Origin: Oscillibacter sp. 1-3
Lineage (GTDB): Bacteria; Bacillota; Clostridia; Oscillospirales; Oscillospiraceae
Direction: 5' to 3'
Length of the DNA: 64,000 bases
NCBI RefSeq assembly: GCF_000403435.2
Contig: NZ_KE159707.1
Location: 212,095-276,094 of the forward strand
Shown here: piece after piece, positions 56,330-64,000 of the stretch
How the letters are laid out: every line of letters starts with the position of its first letter
How positions within the stretch are numbered: position 1 is the stretch's first letter
The notes under the pieces: model-generated
Database searches by the model: none
Told to the model about the DNA's origin: nothing
The model's input: only the letters and a program-made list of their open reading frames with translations
Translations under genes and position numbers: made by a program

Positions 56330-57184
56330 TCAAAACCCGTCCCAAACTAGAAAGCTCTTGTACCAAAAATATTTGACGTCATTGCAATCAGCGTCGTTTA
56401 AGTCCCGCAACCTCTTTCTGGACTTCGACAGGAAAAGCTCGCTCTTTACCGGCGGCCGCGCCTGGTATATCTCCGCAATCCTGTCCACCTGGAGAGCGCA
56501 ATTGTAACAGGCCGGTTCGTTCTGACGGATATAGCGATAAAAATAATTTGTGTGGAATGGGCAAAACAGGCAACAGCTCGCCTTTGTATCCAGGCCCCAG
56601 ACATCCCGGTTGTATGTATAGCAAGCGGATCTGGTCCACTTCATCTCGATCAGTGGATAGCGATTGACGAAAAGGGTCTGCTTGCTCTCCTTAGCCCGGT
56701 GCCTCTCTTCCCACATAATCCCCATATGCAGCGTGTGGGCATGAATGTCTATTTTCAAAGCGCGCTCTTTTGGTCTGTAACACAGTAGTTCATACCGCAC
56801 AAACTGTTCAATCCGTTTGATTTTGTAATCATAAGTACATTGACGTGGCATCCGCCCCTTTTTCCCATCAGCGGATAACGTCCAAAACGGGATACTTGAG
56901 ACACGGGCACGGCCAAAGTTCTCTGTCCAATCTCTATATAAATTTGCGTCCAACGTATAGTAGGGGATTCCCGCCGCGGTACAAGCGGAGGCGACAAACG
57001 CCGCCTGCCGATAGACCCAGTTCGGCTCTCCGTGCAAATCGCAGAAAATGACAGCATGATAGATGGGTACGTGAGGCCAGACCGGACGGCCTCTCAGGGC
57101 ATTTTCGCAGGACATGAGCGCAAGGGTTGTGCTGGGCGTCCCCGCTCCAAAGCTCAAAATATTGAGAGGTTCCCATGAAAGCAT
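56330..57184 (-). CDS. PAPS-reductase/PP-loop family protein
   Basis: 284 residues from ATG 57184; a longer frame upstream lacks support. NILSFGAGTPSTTLALM is a PP-loop-like motif (usual form SGGxDST, here FGAGTPST), followed by IFCDLHGEPNWVYRQ. Cysteines in PRQCTYDYKIKR and CCLFCPFHTNYFYRYIR resemble Fe-S or zinc sites of phage- and element-encoded relatives of PAPS reductase and DndC. It may activate a substrate with ATP, for example for DNA or RNA thiolation; this is a guess. Two genes of unknown function lie upstream. Confidence 0.65.
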   Translation of the reverse strand: MLSWEPLNILSFGAGTPSTTLALMSCENALRGRPVWPHVPIYHAVIFCDLHGEPNWVYRQAAFVASACTAAGIPYYTLDANLYRDWTENFGRARVSSIPFWTLSADGKKGRMPRQCTYDYKIKRIEQFVRYELLCYRPKERALKIDIHAHTLHMGIMWEERHRAKESKQTLFVNRYPLIEMKWTRSACYTYNRDVWGLDTKASCCLFCPFHTNYFYRYIRQNEPACYNCALQVDRIAEIYQARPPVKSELFLSKSRKRLRDLNDADCNDVKYFWYKSFLVWDGF

Positions 57185-57291
57185 TTTATCACCGCCTATG
57201 GAAACGGTACTATTTTGCGGCAAAAAATGCAAAAAACGAAGAAAACAGAGGAGTTTTGAGAATGTAAACTCCATGTTCTTATGCGGCTGGA

Positions 57292-57314
57292 ATATCCCTC
57301 AATTTGAGGGATAT
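57292..57314. promoter_or_regulatory. Recurring intergenic palindrome, site D (most complete)
   Basis: A 23-base palindrome ATATCCCTCAA-T-TTGAGGGATAT, perfect apart from the central base, followed by TTTGC. It lies 108 bases upstream of the PP-loop gene. Confidence 0.65.
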
Positions 57315-57329
57315 TTTGCGGCTAGGGTA

Positions 57330-57411
57330 TTAGGGGCTGTGCCCCTAACCAGCGGAATTTTGCTGTCAAAATTCCATGCTGGCTAGGACAGCGGCGCATT
57401 TGCGCCGCTGT
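57330..57411. repeat. Three-hairpin cluster downstream of the 57411 gene
   Basis: TTAGGGG/CCCCTAA (57330-57348); a two-tier hairpin CCAGC-GGAATTTTG/CAAAATTCC-GCTGG (57349-57382); and an 11-bp stem ACAGCGGCGCA/TGCGCCGCTGT (57388-57411) touching the stop codon of the gene to its right. Its central GCATTTGC resembles the loops of the 33638-34075 array. No T-run. Confidence 0.7.
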
Positions 57412-58226
57412 TATCGTGTCGGGGCCTGTTTGTTCTGTACGGTCTCCTGCCGCTGTTTCCTGTGCCTGCTCCAGATTTCCTCCGGGGAAGTTTCTGGCTG
57501 CTGAGCAATCTGCGTTTCCTGACTGTCCCCGGGCAAATCGCCGTCATTCAAAAAGCCCAGCAGCTCCTCTACGGCGCTCTCGTCCGGAGCGATTACCTCC
57601 GGACTGTCTACGGCATATCCGGGCAGCAAAAGGCCATTGACACAAAAACGCCGGCAATGTTCTTTTGGGATTGGCGGGGAAAGCTCTGTGAACAAATGCG
57701 CGTATGCCTTGATCCGGCCCCGCAGATATTTCTCCAAAGCGGCTTTGTCATCAAATCGTTTCTGGCGCTGTCCAGCGATTTGCCGCCCATGCCCAGAGTA
57801 ATCCGGGTTCTGCGGCGTATTAAACACAAGAGACCATGTGAGTTCCCAATAAATTGGGCGGGGTCTTTGGGGTGAGCGCCAGTTTGTCGACTCAGAAACG
57901 CGGCAGGTCATTTTGTAGACCATATTGCTCATCTCATACCAGTCATAGTCTCCTTTGACCCACTGATTTGATGTATGCCGGACAGCCGGAACCCCTAAAT
58001 ACTCCAGCGTCTTTCTCAGCCGGATGGTCTCACCCGCCTGTCGCGCCCATTCACTGATTAGATTCTCTATTTCGCCATAAACCTCCTCTTCTTTTGTTAC
58101 GCTCTCCTGCTCCCTTGTTTTTAATTCTTCGCGTGTCAGCGCAGCCAGGTCAGAGAGGTCCGCCTTCTCTAAAGAAAGACCTGCATAGTAGATGAGCTTC
58201 AGTTCCTTCCCAGGGTTTAATGACAT
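57411..58226 (-). CDS. Unknown mobile-element protein, paralogue A
   Basis: 271 residues. RKTLEYLGVPAVRHTSNQWV, YEMSNMVYKMTCRV, KRFDDKAALEKYLRGRIKAYAHLFTELSPPIP and FCVNGLLLPGYAV match, in the same order, segments of the next gene's product (58239-59099). The two are paralogues of one unrecognised family. The C-terminus is low-complexity and charged. Twelve bases separate the two genes. Function unknown. Confidence 0.65.
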   Translation of the reverse strand: MSLNPGKELKLIYYAGLSLEKADLSDLAALTREELKTREQESVTKEEEVYGEIENLISEWARQAGETIRLRKTLEYLGVPAVRHTSNQWVKGDYDWYEMSNMVYKMTCRVSESTNWRSPQRPRPIYWELTWSLVFNTPQNPDYSGHGRQIAGQRQKRFDDKAALEKYLRGRIKAYAHLFTELSPPIPKEHCRRFCVNGLLLPGYAVDSPEVIAPDESAVEELLGFLNDGDLPGDSQETQIAQQPETSPEEIWSRHRKQRQETVQNKQAPTR

Positions 58227-58238
58227 GGAACTACCCCC

Positions 58239-59099
58239 TTATCTTACGGGATTTGTCTTTGCTTTTTTGCGGTTTTGCGGCTTCGCGGTTCGGTGTGCGG
58301 GTTTGGGGGAGGGTGTGGCCTGCTCTTCCGGAACGGGCGGTGCCCGCTCTTCCTGGGCGGGGGAGGATTTATCAAGATCCCCTTCTCCCAGATAGTTCAA
58401 AAGCTCGTCCACCAACTTCCGGTCCGGCTCTGTCCGCTCCGGTTCTGCGAGAGTATAGCCGGGGAGAAGCTGCCCGCTGACACAGAAAAGCCGTTTCACC
58501 GCTTCAGGAACAGGCGGAGAAAGCTCTGAAAAAAGGGTGGCGTACTGATCGAATTTTGCCTGGATATACTTCTGTGCCCCATCCAGTGTCCTATATTTTT
58601 TGTTGCTTTCGTATTCAAGCCGTCTCTTGGGCCAGCCATTATAGGGGGCAGGAATATAGTCTTTCGGCAGAGCTGGGGCGGTGTATTGAAGCCCCCAGGT
58701 CAGATGCCATTCGTCACCATGCTTCTCGATTTTGAACATCATATGGTAGACCAGATTGCTGATCTCCCAGGCACCGTCCTTCCGCTTTTTCCACTCGTTC
58801 CCGGTATGCTTGACCACCGGTGTCTTAATATAAGCTATTGCCTTTTGAAGCAAAAGTGTTTCTGCTCCATGCTCATCCCAGGCTTTGATGGCCCTTTGCA
58901 TTTCATTGAAAATTTTCTTCTCCGCCTTCAGACTTTTTTTCAGCCGCTTCTCAAGTTCTTTCACAGGAAATTGGGCAAACGGCTTAAAATCAGCGTTTTC
59001 TCCCTGATAAAGGATCTGTCTCCGCACCTCAATGTGCTGCCCCTCCCGCAGATTGCCGGTATAGCTGCTGACCATGTAGAACGGCTGCTGACTGGCCAT
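58239..59099 (-). CDS. Unknown mobile-element protein, paralogue B
   Basis: 286 residues. IAYIKTPVVKHTGNEWKK, WEISNLVYHMMFKI, YIQAKFDQYATLFSELSPPVP and FCVSGQLLPGYTL align with paralogue A. The N-terminal 60 residues form a helical, lysine-rich region. The C-terminus is Pro/Lys-rich, ending in a basic tail (RTAKPQNRKKAKTNPVR) that could bind nucleic acid. There are no known motifs. It lies between the LPD28-type gene and paralogue A with short gaps. Confidence 0.65.
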   Translation of the reverse strand: MASQQPFYMVSSYTGNLREGQHIEVRRQILYQGENADFKPFAQFPVKELEKRLKKSLKAEKKIFNEMQRAIKAWDEHGAETLLLQKAIAYIKTPVVKHTGNEWKKRKDGAWEISNLVYHMMFKIEKHGDEWHLTWGLQYTAPALPKDYIPAPYNGWPKRRLEYESNKKYRTLDGAQKYIQAKFDQYATLFSELSPPVPEAVKRLFCVSGQLLPGYTLAEPERTEPDRKLVDELLNYLGEGDLDKSSPAQEERAPPVPEEQATPSPKPAHRTAKPQNRKKAKTNPVR

Positions 59100-59111
59100 T
59101 ATGTAAGCCTC

Positions 59112-59504
59112 CTATCTGACGGAAACGCTGGAAAAACAGCGTCTCCACCGCCTATGGCGACATTGTACTTCTGGGTTGGGAGAGAGATACTTGGCTTCAA
59201 ATTCCGCCACAGTTAGCCGCTCCGTTTTCTCGCCCTGGATAAAATCGTGAGGACCTGCCTCACAGTATCCGCTCTCCGGCAACGCAACCGGGCTGGCGGT
59301 GAGTACAGTACCAAAGTACCTCTCTGTGATTTGATAGCCAATCCGGCAGGGCTGGCCCCAGTCCTCCTTTGAGGCTTGCAGATCATAGGCGTACATCCCT
59401 TTGGGAATTGCAACGCGGTCAATGCGTTTTACGCTAAACAGGCCGGGAATCTCGAAAATCTCCACTGTCTCCATACGTTCTTTTACTGTGTCAATAGAAT
59501 ACAT
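59112..59504 (-). CDS. LPD28-type mobile-element protein
   Basis: 130 residues from ATG 59504, eight bases after GAGGAGG. ETVEIFEIPGLFSVKRIDRVAIPKGMYAYDLQAS, then GTVLTASPVALPESGY and a C-terminal FxPN-like tail match the LPD28 (large polyvalent protein-associated) domain of conjugative elements. The role is unknown. Gaps to neighbours are 12-16 bases, so it belongs to the same operon. Confidence 0.65.
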   Translation of the reverse strand: MYSIDTVKERMETVEIFEIPGLFSVKRIDRVAIPKGMYAYDLQASKEDWGQPCRIGYQITERYFGTVLTASPVALPESGYCEAGPHDFIQGEKTERLTVAEFEAKYLSPNPEVQCRHRRWRRCFSSVSVR

Positions 59505-59520
59505 GATGATTGCCTCCTCA

Positions 59521-60120
59521 TTATTCACGGACGGGAGACCCGTTCAGCTTTATTGCTGTCCTGGGTCTCCCCCGCTTTTGCTTCCGCTGTTCTATGGTCA
59601 AAATGAACCGCAGATCATCTTCATCTCTTGGACAATAGCGGACCCGTTTTGCCATGCCGTATTCGCGGAAAAGCCACTCCCGCTCTTTTGGGTAGTCCTC
59701 CAGTGCGATTTCCCTAACCTCTCCGGACAGGAAGGTCAGCTCCATACGGACGGCGGGGATGGCGTTTGCCATGACGCGCCTCACCTGCTTCGGGTAATCC
59801 AGCCTGCGAACCGTCCCCACAGGTTCCCCGCCGGTGCCGCCTGTCACAAAAATGCGGTACGCTTGGATTTTCGGGGCTTCATACGTGTAATGCGTCCAGA
59901 TGGTATGTCCGTCACTTCCCACCAGAAAGGCGTCCCGTTCCCGGACGGTCTGTGTCCCGCAGGGGCGGGCCATCCAGTAAAAGGCCCGTTCCTCTGCCTC
60001 CAATTTGTAGACAGCCTCACCAAAGCGGATGATGTCATATTGAAGATCATCCTTATAATGCGTTGTATTCTGGTCTACCACTCGTTCCAAAAAAGGAATC
60101 AATTCGATCTGCTTCTCCAT
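59521..60120 (-). CDS. Unknown mobile-element protein (199 residues)
   Basis: ATG start; FYWMARPCGTQTVRERDAFLVGSDGHTIWTHY and YRIFVTGGTGGEPVGTVRRLDYPKQVRRVM suggest a beta-rich N-terminal domain; the C-terminus is basic (RKQKRGRPRTAIKLNGSP, an AT-hook-like RGRP). The domain is not recognised. It lies 10 bases after the 60131 gene and is probably in the same operon. Confidence 0.6.
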   Translation of the reverse strand: MEKQIELIPFLERVVDQNTTHYKDDLQYDIIRFGEAVYKLEAEERAFYWMARPCGTQTVRERDAFLVGSDGHTIWTHYTYEAPKIQAYRIFVTGGTGGEPVGTVRRLDYPKQVRRVMANAIPAVRMELTFLSGEVREIALEDYPKEREWLFREYGMAKRVRYCPRDEDDLRFILTIEQRKQKRGRPRTAIKLNGSPVRE

Positions 60121-60130
60121 GCTGAACCGC

Positions 60131-61027
60131 CTATCTTTGAGGATTGTTCCGAGCTTTATGGAGCATCGGCTGTTTCTGCCGCCCGTCTTTGATCCTGTGC
60201 AGTTTCACCTTCACCGACTGCCTGGGCTGAGCGTCTCCATGAACAGGCAGAGCCTGTTCCCGCACGGGTTCCATGGCCTGCCCCGTGTTGGTGGCCCTCC
60301 GGAATTTGGCAATGGCGGTCTTTACTGATTCCTGAAAGCGTTGTTGGTCCCGCTCTGGTAATACCTGTGCCTGGAGGGCGAATTGCTGTTCCAGACGGGT
60401 GATGGTGCAATGCTGCTGGAAGTAACCCAGAACCCGTTCTGCCAGCTTCTCCAAATCTTCATGGAGTTGGGGGCCGAAATGCTCATGCAGCAGTTTTCCC
60501 AAACCGGGAGAGGCGGTATAAAAGTCCTGAGTTACGGAGTCCGGGGAATGCAGGCAGGATCTCACAATGTATTCCATCTGCTCCAGCATAGAGCCCTGCC
60601 CTGATCCAATTTGGAGCGGGAGCCAGTAGCGGTCCTGTTCGCCGTCCATCCTGTAATCAATCGTCACCTTCACGTCCTGAATCAGACCGCCGGAATCTAT
60701 CATGGAAAGATTCAGTTCCTCAATTCGCTCCTCCGCCTCAGCCAGCGTCATACGGGTTCCAACGGGAAGCTCTTCGCAGGTGCTCTCCCGCACCGTGACG
60801 AGCGGCTGCTGATTCTCGGTCACAATGGGGGCATAGGAAAAGGGTTCAAAAAGGGCTTTTGCCGCCTGGGATAGTCCGTTAGTAAAAGCGTTCCATCGCT
60901 TTGTCATTCCATTGGCGGTACAAACTCCCTGCTTGATAAGCCCCGTTACAATGTTTACGCTCTCCTCCAGAAGGTCTTTTACATCCTGTTTCAAATTTCC
61001 GGCAATCTCTCTCAAACGGTTTTCCAT
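60131..61027 (-). CDS. Unknown mobile-element protein (298 residues)
   Basis: Start ATG 61027, preceded by a TTGGAGTG ribosome-binding region; a GTG three codons earlier is possible. The N-terminus is a coiled coil; the middle, GTRMTLAEAEERIEELNLSM and DVKVTIDYRMDGEQDRYWLPLQIGSGQGSM, looks like one of the LPD-type domains of conjugative elements. The C-terminus is helical and basic. It heads the run of genes down to 57411. Palindrome site E lies about 85 bases upstream. Confidence 0.6.
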   Translation of the reverse strand: MENRLREIAGNLKQDVKDLLEESVNIVTGLIKQGVCTANGMTKRWNAFTNGLSQAAKALFEPFSYAPIVTENQQPLVTVRESTCEELPVGTRMTLAEAEERIEELNLSMIDSGGLIQDVKVTIDYRMDGEQDRYWLPLQIGSGQGSMLEQMEYIVRSCLHSPDSVTQDFYTASPGLGKLLHEHFGPQLHEDLEKLAERVLGYFQQHCTITRLEQQFALQAQVLPERDQQRFQESVKTAIAKFRRATNTGQAMEPVREQALPVHGDAQPRQSVKVKLHRIKDGRQKQPMLHKARNNPQR

Positions 61028-61110
61028 GTTATTCACTCCAATCTATGCGGTTTTATCCTCATAAAACAGGTAAGGTATTGCTTGTTTTCTTACACCGCAA
61101 AAGAATTTCA

Positions 61111-61123
61111 CCTCAATTTGAGG
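61111..61123. promoter_or_regulatory. Recurring intergenic palindrome, site E
   Basis: CCTCAATTTGAGG followed by GACATTC. Same orientation and flank as site D, in the 170-base gap between the ArdC-like gene and the 60131-61027 gene. Confidence 0.55.
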
Positions 61124-61200
61124 GACATTCTTTCGTGGACATGAATTTGAATAAAAGGCAGCGTGGCCCGGGGGATCAAGCTCTCATCCACGGTGAAATC

Positions 61201-62139
61201 TCAGCGTACCGCGGTTCTATCCGTTTGGCGTCGGGTTTCCTCCTCGGCTGGCCTCTCGATCTCCGGCTTGAGGCATCTGCTTTCAATACCGCCGATCAGT
61301 TCTGCCGCAGTATTGCGGATACAGGTTAAAGAGGATTTGAACGCTCTCATCTCCCGGTCCCGCCCCCAACCGGCCACATACCCCAGAGAATACTCCGATG
61401 TGTCGATTCCCAGATACTGGCATACCACATAGGCAACACTCTCCGCCTCTATCTCACGGGTTGATTTGCCTTTTTGATGACTTCCCATTATCACTCCGTT
61501 CAGTACCGGAAGCGTGTGCAGCTTGGCGTGAGCAATTTCATGGATCAGCGTTTTCACGGTTTGGACCTGCGTCAGATCTTTTTGAATGATAATACGCTCC
61601 TCCACATGGCTGTAACAGCCATACGCCCCTGCCCGCAGAACACCGGTATCCACCGGAACAGGGGAAAGTTCCTTTAACGCCCCAATCAGGGAATCATAGC
61701 CCTCCACATTGCCAGTCAGTTGCGCTATACCCAAAGAAGGAAGCTCCCTCCCGACAGTCTGGCTCACATCAAATACGGTCTCTGTACGAAACCGACACTT
61801 TTCCACAACGGCGGTGTCCTGAACAGGTTCTTCGTCCCCGCCAGCCGTCTCCGCTTTAACCTGACATTTGTATTTGCATGGAGCTAAAATTGTGATTCCT
61901 GTCTCATAACGTTTGACCTGCCGGCCAAATGTGTTTTTCCATTTATGGTAGCCTGCCACCTGTTGGGCGTGAGGGCATTGCTGGAGAATCAGAATGATAT
62001 TCCCATAGCTGTATCGGTGGAATTTAGACATAGCGGAGAGATAATCGGCATACCGCTGGCTGTCGTGCAGTTCCGAGACACCGGCCTCCAGTCGGTCTGT
62101 CCATACCTTCAGCTGATCTGGTGACAATGTTTTTCCCAT
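61201..62139 (-). CDS. ArdC-like antirestriction protein
   Basis: 312 residues. The N-terminal ArdC/ssDNA-binding part has SAMSKFHRYSYGNIILILQQCPHA and WKNTFGRQVKRYETGITILAPC. The C-terminal part is a zinc metallopeptidase-like domain with LIHEIAHAKLH (HExxH) and a downstream IEAESVAYVVCQYLGIDT. This is the usual architecture of ArdC, which protects incoming single-stranded DNA from restriction during conjugation. Start ATG behind GAGGTGATT. Confidence 0.8.
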   Translation of the reverse strand: MGKTLSPDQLKVWTDRLEAGVSELHDSQRYADYLSAMSKFHRYSYGNIILILQQCPHAQQVAGYHKWKNTFGRQVKRYETGITILAPCKYKCQVKAETAGGDEEPVQDTAVVEKCRFRTETVFDVSQTVGRELPSLGIAQLTGNVEGYDSLIGALKELSPVPVDTGVLRAGAYGCYSHVEERIIIQKDLTQVQTVKTLIHEIAHAKLHTLPVLNGVIMGSHQKGKSTREIEAESVAYVVCQYLGIDTSEYSLGYVAGWGRDREMRAFKSSLTCIRNTAAELIGGIESRCLKPEIERPAEEETRRQTDRTAVR

Positions 62140-62196
62140 AGAATCACCTCATTTCGTGCAAAGAAAAATGCCCTCTTCGGGCAGCTCGAAACAAAA

Positions 62197-62481
62197 TCAT
62201 TTGGCGGGAGGATCATTCTCCCGGTGTTTGGGAGGGGTATGACGGGCGGGCGTATAGTGTTCCCACACCTCCGCCAGACGTTGGAAGTAGTCAACCATTG
62301 CCTCCTGCCGGGTCAAAAAGTAGTGACCATGGTTGAATGACGTGAAATTAGTAAAATCATACGCTTTCCAGGTGACATAAGGAGAGGATGCCTTGGGATT
62401 ATGTCCGACCACTACCATGACCTCACCGGCCTGCTTGCGCTCAATAATGGTATAGCCCCCAACTATCGTTTGCTTTTTCAT
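62197..62481 (-). CDS. Small mobile-element protein (94 residues)
   Basis: GGYTIIERKQAGEVMVVVGHNP and YVTWKAYDFTNFTSFNHGHYFLTRQEAMVDYFQRLAEV match a small defence- or maintenance-associated family repeatedly seen beside ParB and ArdC genes on Firmicute elements. Function unknown. It is 6 bases after the ParB gene and 57 before the ArdC gene. Confidence 0.6.
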   Translation of the reverse strand: MKKQTIVGGYTIIERKQAGEVMVVVGHNPKASSPYVTWKAYDFTNFTSFNHGHYFLTRQEAMVDYFQRLAEVWEHYTPARHTPPKHRENDPPAK

Positions 62482-62487
62482 TGGCGC

Positions 62488-64000
62488 TTACCTCGTTTTG
62501 CTGGGAGAGGTCTTTGCGGGCGGCGGTGCCTTTCCCTTCTCCGCAGCTTCCCTTGCCCGCCGTTCCAGGGCCTTCTGCCGCATGGTCAGCGATTCAAATA
62601 CCACGCGCTTGACCTCCCCAACGGTAGTGCTCTTGTCAGGGAAGTAGGAGCGCAGTTCCTCATTGGAGAATGTCACCTTCAATTCAGGTTCCAACTCCCG
62701 CTTTGTGGGAGCCACTGTCTGATTGATTTTATCCTCGGTCAGCGTCCCAGCCTTGCTTGCCTCTTTCAGCTCCTTTGCCTTTGCGCCGGTGGGCACCTTG
62801 TCCTCCCGCTTGATGGCATCCGCCAAAATGTTTTGTTCGGCGGGTTTCATTTGGGCAATGTCCGCCCCTGTATTGACCGGAATTTTCCCCTGATCTACCA
62901 TCTCCTGCAATTCCGGCGTCAGCTTATTCAACGTCTTGAACCGCTGAATAGTGGCGACACTTTCACCCACCTGTTTGGCCAGCTCCTGATCGGCATTTAA
63001 GGGTTTTGCTTCCCCGTTGAGGATTTCCGCATTGGAACGGCGTCCGACCTTCCGCCGCATGGCGTCTGTTTTCATCTGATAGGCCCGGGCCTTTTCCATG
63101 GGGCTGATCTTCTCCCGCTTGAGGTTGGAATCCACCATGGAGATGATGGCCTCGTCCCGGTCCAGATTCCGGATAATAACCGGAATGGATTCAATTCCGA
63201 CCAGCTGACAGGCTCTCATGCGCCGGTGGCCGGAGACCATCTCATAGCCGCCGTCCTTGTGGGGAATCACCATGACGGGCTCAAGAACACCGAACTGTCG
63301 CACACTGTCCACCAGACTTTTCATATCCTCGTCATCCTTGACATTGAATGGATGACCCTCAAAGGAACGAATATTCGTAATTTTTAATTCGGTAACGGTC
63401 TCTGGCTGTCCCACGGGTGTCAACGGGATTTTCACATCCTCCAGCGGAGGATCTTCTGTCTCCGGAGCTTCGCTGCCTCGTCCCTCCACGCTGGGAGTAT
63501 CCGGGTAAAGCGGCACCAGCGTTCCAGGAATGGATAGGTCAGGATTTGCTCTGTGCTCCTTGCGGTAGCGGCTGGCGTCAAAAATCGTCATGTCATACAC
63601 ATCCGCCCGGATTTCCGACACTCCCGCCTGTTTCAAAGCCTCACAACGGTGGAAACCATCTACAAGCTGGTAGCCGCCTTTCTCCGCCTGCCGGAGAATA
63701 ACCGGCTTTTCCAAGCCGGATTTTTTAATGCTGTCAATCAGGTCACTGTAATCTGCCCTGGGGGCATCCTTGACATAAGTGCCGGGAAGCGGTTGAATAT
63801 CCGAGATCTTGACATAGCGCAGGTTCGGGTCTTTCGTCGGCTCCGCAGACTTTTCATCAGCCTTACCGGGAGCGGCGGCATCTGCCGCCTTGGTCTGCTC
63901 CGGTGGCTTCTTCTCGTCAGCCTTACCGGGAGCGGCAACACCTGCCGCCTTGATCTGCTCCGGCGGCTTCTTCTCGTCAGCCTTACCGGGAGCGGCGGCA
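62488..64000 (-). CDS. Double ParB-like domain protein (N-terminus beyond window)
   Basis: The frame is open through base 64000, so the start lies outside. Two ParB-like nuclease/partition domains occur in tandem: VKISDIQPLPGTYVKD...DGFHRCEAL (about 63815-63580) and ITNIRSFEGHPFNVKDDEDM...SGHRRMRACQL (about 63400-63190). They are followed by a KorB-like HTH region (ISPMEKARAYQMKTD, LNADQELAKQVGESVATIQRFKTLNKLTPEL). Before the first domain are three copies of a 20-residue repeat (AAPGKADEKKPPEQ-x-KAA). It probably takes part in element maintenance or in replication of the transferred strand. Confidence 0.8.
   Translation of the reverse strand, partial: AAAPGKADEKKPPEQIKAAGVAAPGKADEKKPPEQTKAADAAAPGKADEKSAEPTKDPNLRYVKISDIQPLPGTYVKDAPRADYSDLIDSIKKSGLEKPVILRQAEKGGYQLVDGFHRCEALKQAGVSEIRADVYDMTIFDASRYRKEHRANPDLSIPGTLVPLYPDTPSVEGRGSEAPETEDPPLEDVKIPLTPVGQPETVTELKITNIRSFEGHPFNVKDDEDMKSLVDSVRQFGVLEPVMVIPHKDGGYEMVSGHRRMRACQLVGIESIPVIIRNLDRDEAIISMVDSNLKREKISPMEKARAYQMKTDAMRRKVGRRSNAEILNGEAKPLNADQELAKQVGESVATIQRFKTLNKLTPELQEMVDQGKIPVNTGADIAQMKPAEQNILADAIKREDKVPTGAKAKELKEASKAGTLTEDKINQTVAPTKRELEPELKVTFSNEELRSYFPDKSTTVGEVKRVVFESLTMRQKALERRAREAAEKGKAPPPAKTSPSKTR
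63851..64000. repeat. 60-bp tandem repeat inside the ParB-like gene
   Basis: The block CCTTACCGGGAGCGGC recurs at exact 60-base intervals (63861, 63921, 63981) with near-identical flanks. It encodes 20-residue units rich in Ala, Lys and Pro. The array continues past the window edge, and copy number may vary between strains. Confidence 0.9.

Overview
The window looks like chromosomal DNA of a gut Clostridium-cluster IV bacterium (Oscillospiraceae, Flavonifractor/Oscillibacter-like). A GC-rich housekeeping block (about 13,100-31,600) has Firmicute-type gene content and AGGAGG ribosome-binding sites. It is flanked on both sides by lower-GC mobile DNA rich in serine recombinases, relaxases and decayed genes. 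No rRNA, tRNA or CRISPR array was recognised.

Layout. (1) 1-2,511: edge of a transposon, with a MATE efflux gene, an AraC-GNAT regulator, tnpW and a serine recombinase cut off after 284 codons. (2) 2,685-8,527: an AT-rich candidate anti-phage module on the minus strand. It encodes a PD-(D/E)xK nuclease joined to a STAND-type NTPase, in one long frame broken by a single in-frame UGA, and then an FRG-domain protein. (3) 8,580-9,785: a complete IS1595-family insertion with an 8-bp target duplication, itself disrupted by a 153-bp MITE-like insert with its own 8-bp duplication. (4) 9,843-12,672: recombinase remnants and the 3' stub of a metallophosphoesterase gene. (5) 13,201-31,567: chromosomal genes: a secreted M14 peptidase, dapF, a dicarboxylate/amino-acid symporter, a SMI1/KNR4 protein, the two-subunit L-serine dehydratase, DegV, a Nudix hydrolase, DUF3783 and DUF523 proteins, a uracil permease behind a leader-peptide attenuator, birA, a split chromate transporter and a zinc-ribbon/SH3 membrane protein.

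(6) 31,678-36,150: a compact mobilisable element: an intact serine recombinase, tnpW, a 438-bp array of 13 hairpins with related loops, a MobA/MobL relaxase, a DUF3847 protein and an RSF1010-like oriT. (7) 36,156-43,684: a 1,673-residue surface protein (leucine-rich repeats, Ig-like, lipase, RTX and S-layer-homology domains), a small resolvase that probably starts at ATT, and two small regulators. (8) 43,806-51,605: a broken conjugation-peptidase gene, then an ECF sigma / DUF4367 anti-sigma operon with secreted proteins. Two near-identical 44-bp promoter-like sequences, one before the anti-sigma gene and one before a divergent secreted-protein gene, suggest the sigma factor's regulon. (9) 52,044-54,216: an IS21-family element. 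(10) 54,222-64,000: the mobilisation and maintenance module of a second conjugative or mobilisable element, on the minus strand: a double ParB-like protein, an ArdC-like antirestriction protein, an LPD28-type protein, several unknown genes, a PAPS-reductase-like PP-loop protein, MobC and a MobP relaxase.

A palindrome, CCTCAAWTTGAGG, recurs in six intergenic gaps of the right-hand mobile DNA and may be a shared operator. No type IV secretion genes were seen, so both elements probably depend on another element for transfer, or carry those genes beyond the window. All functions come from recognising motifs by eye; no database search was run.
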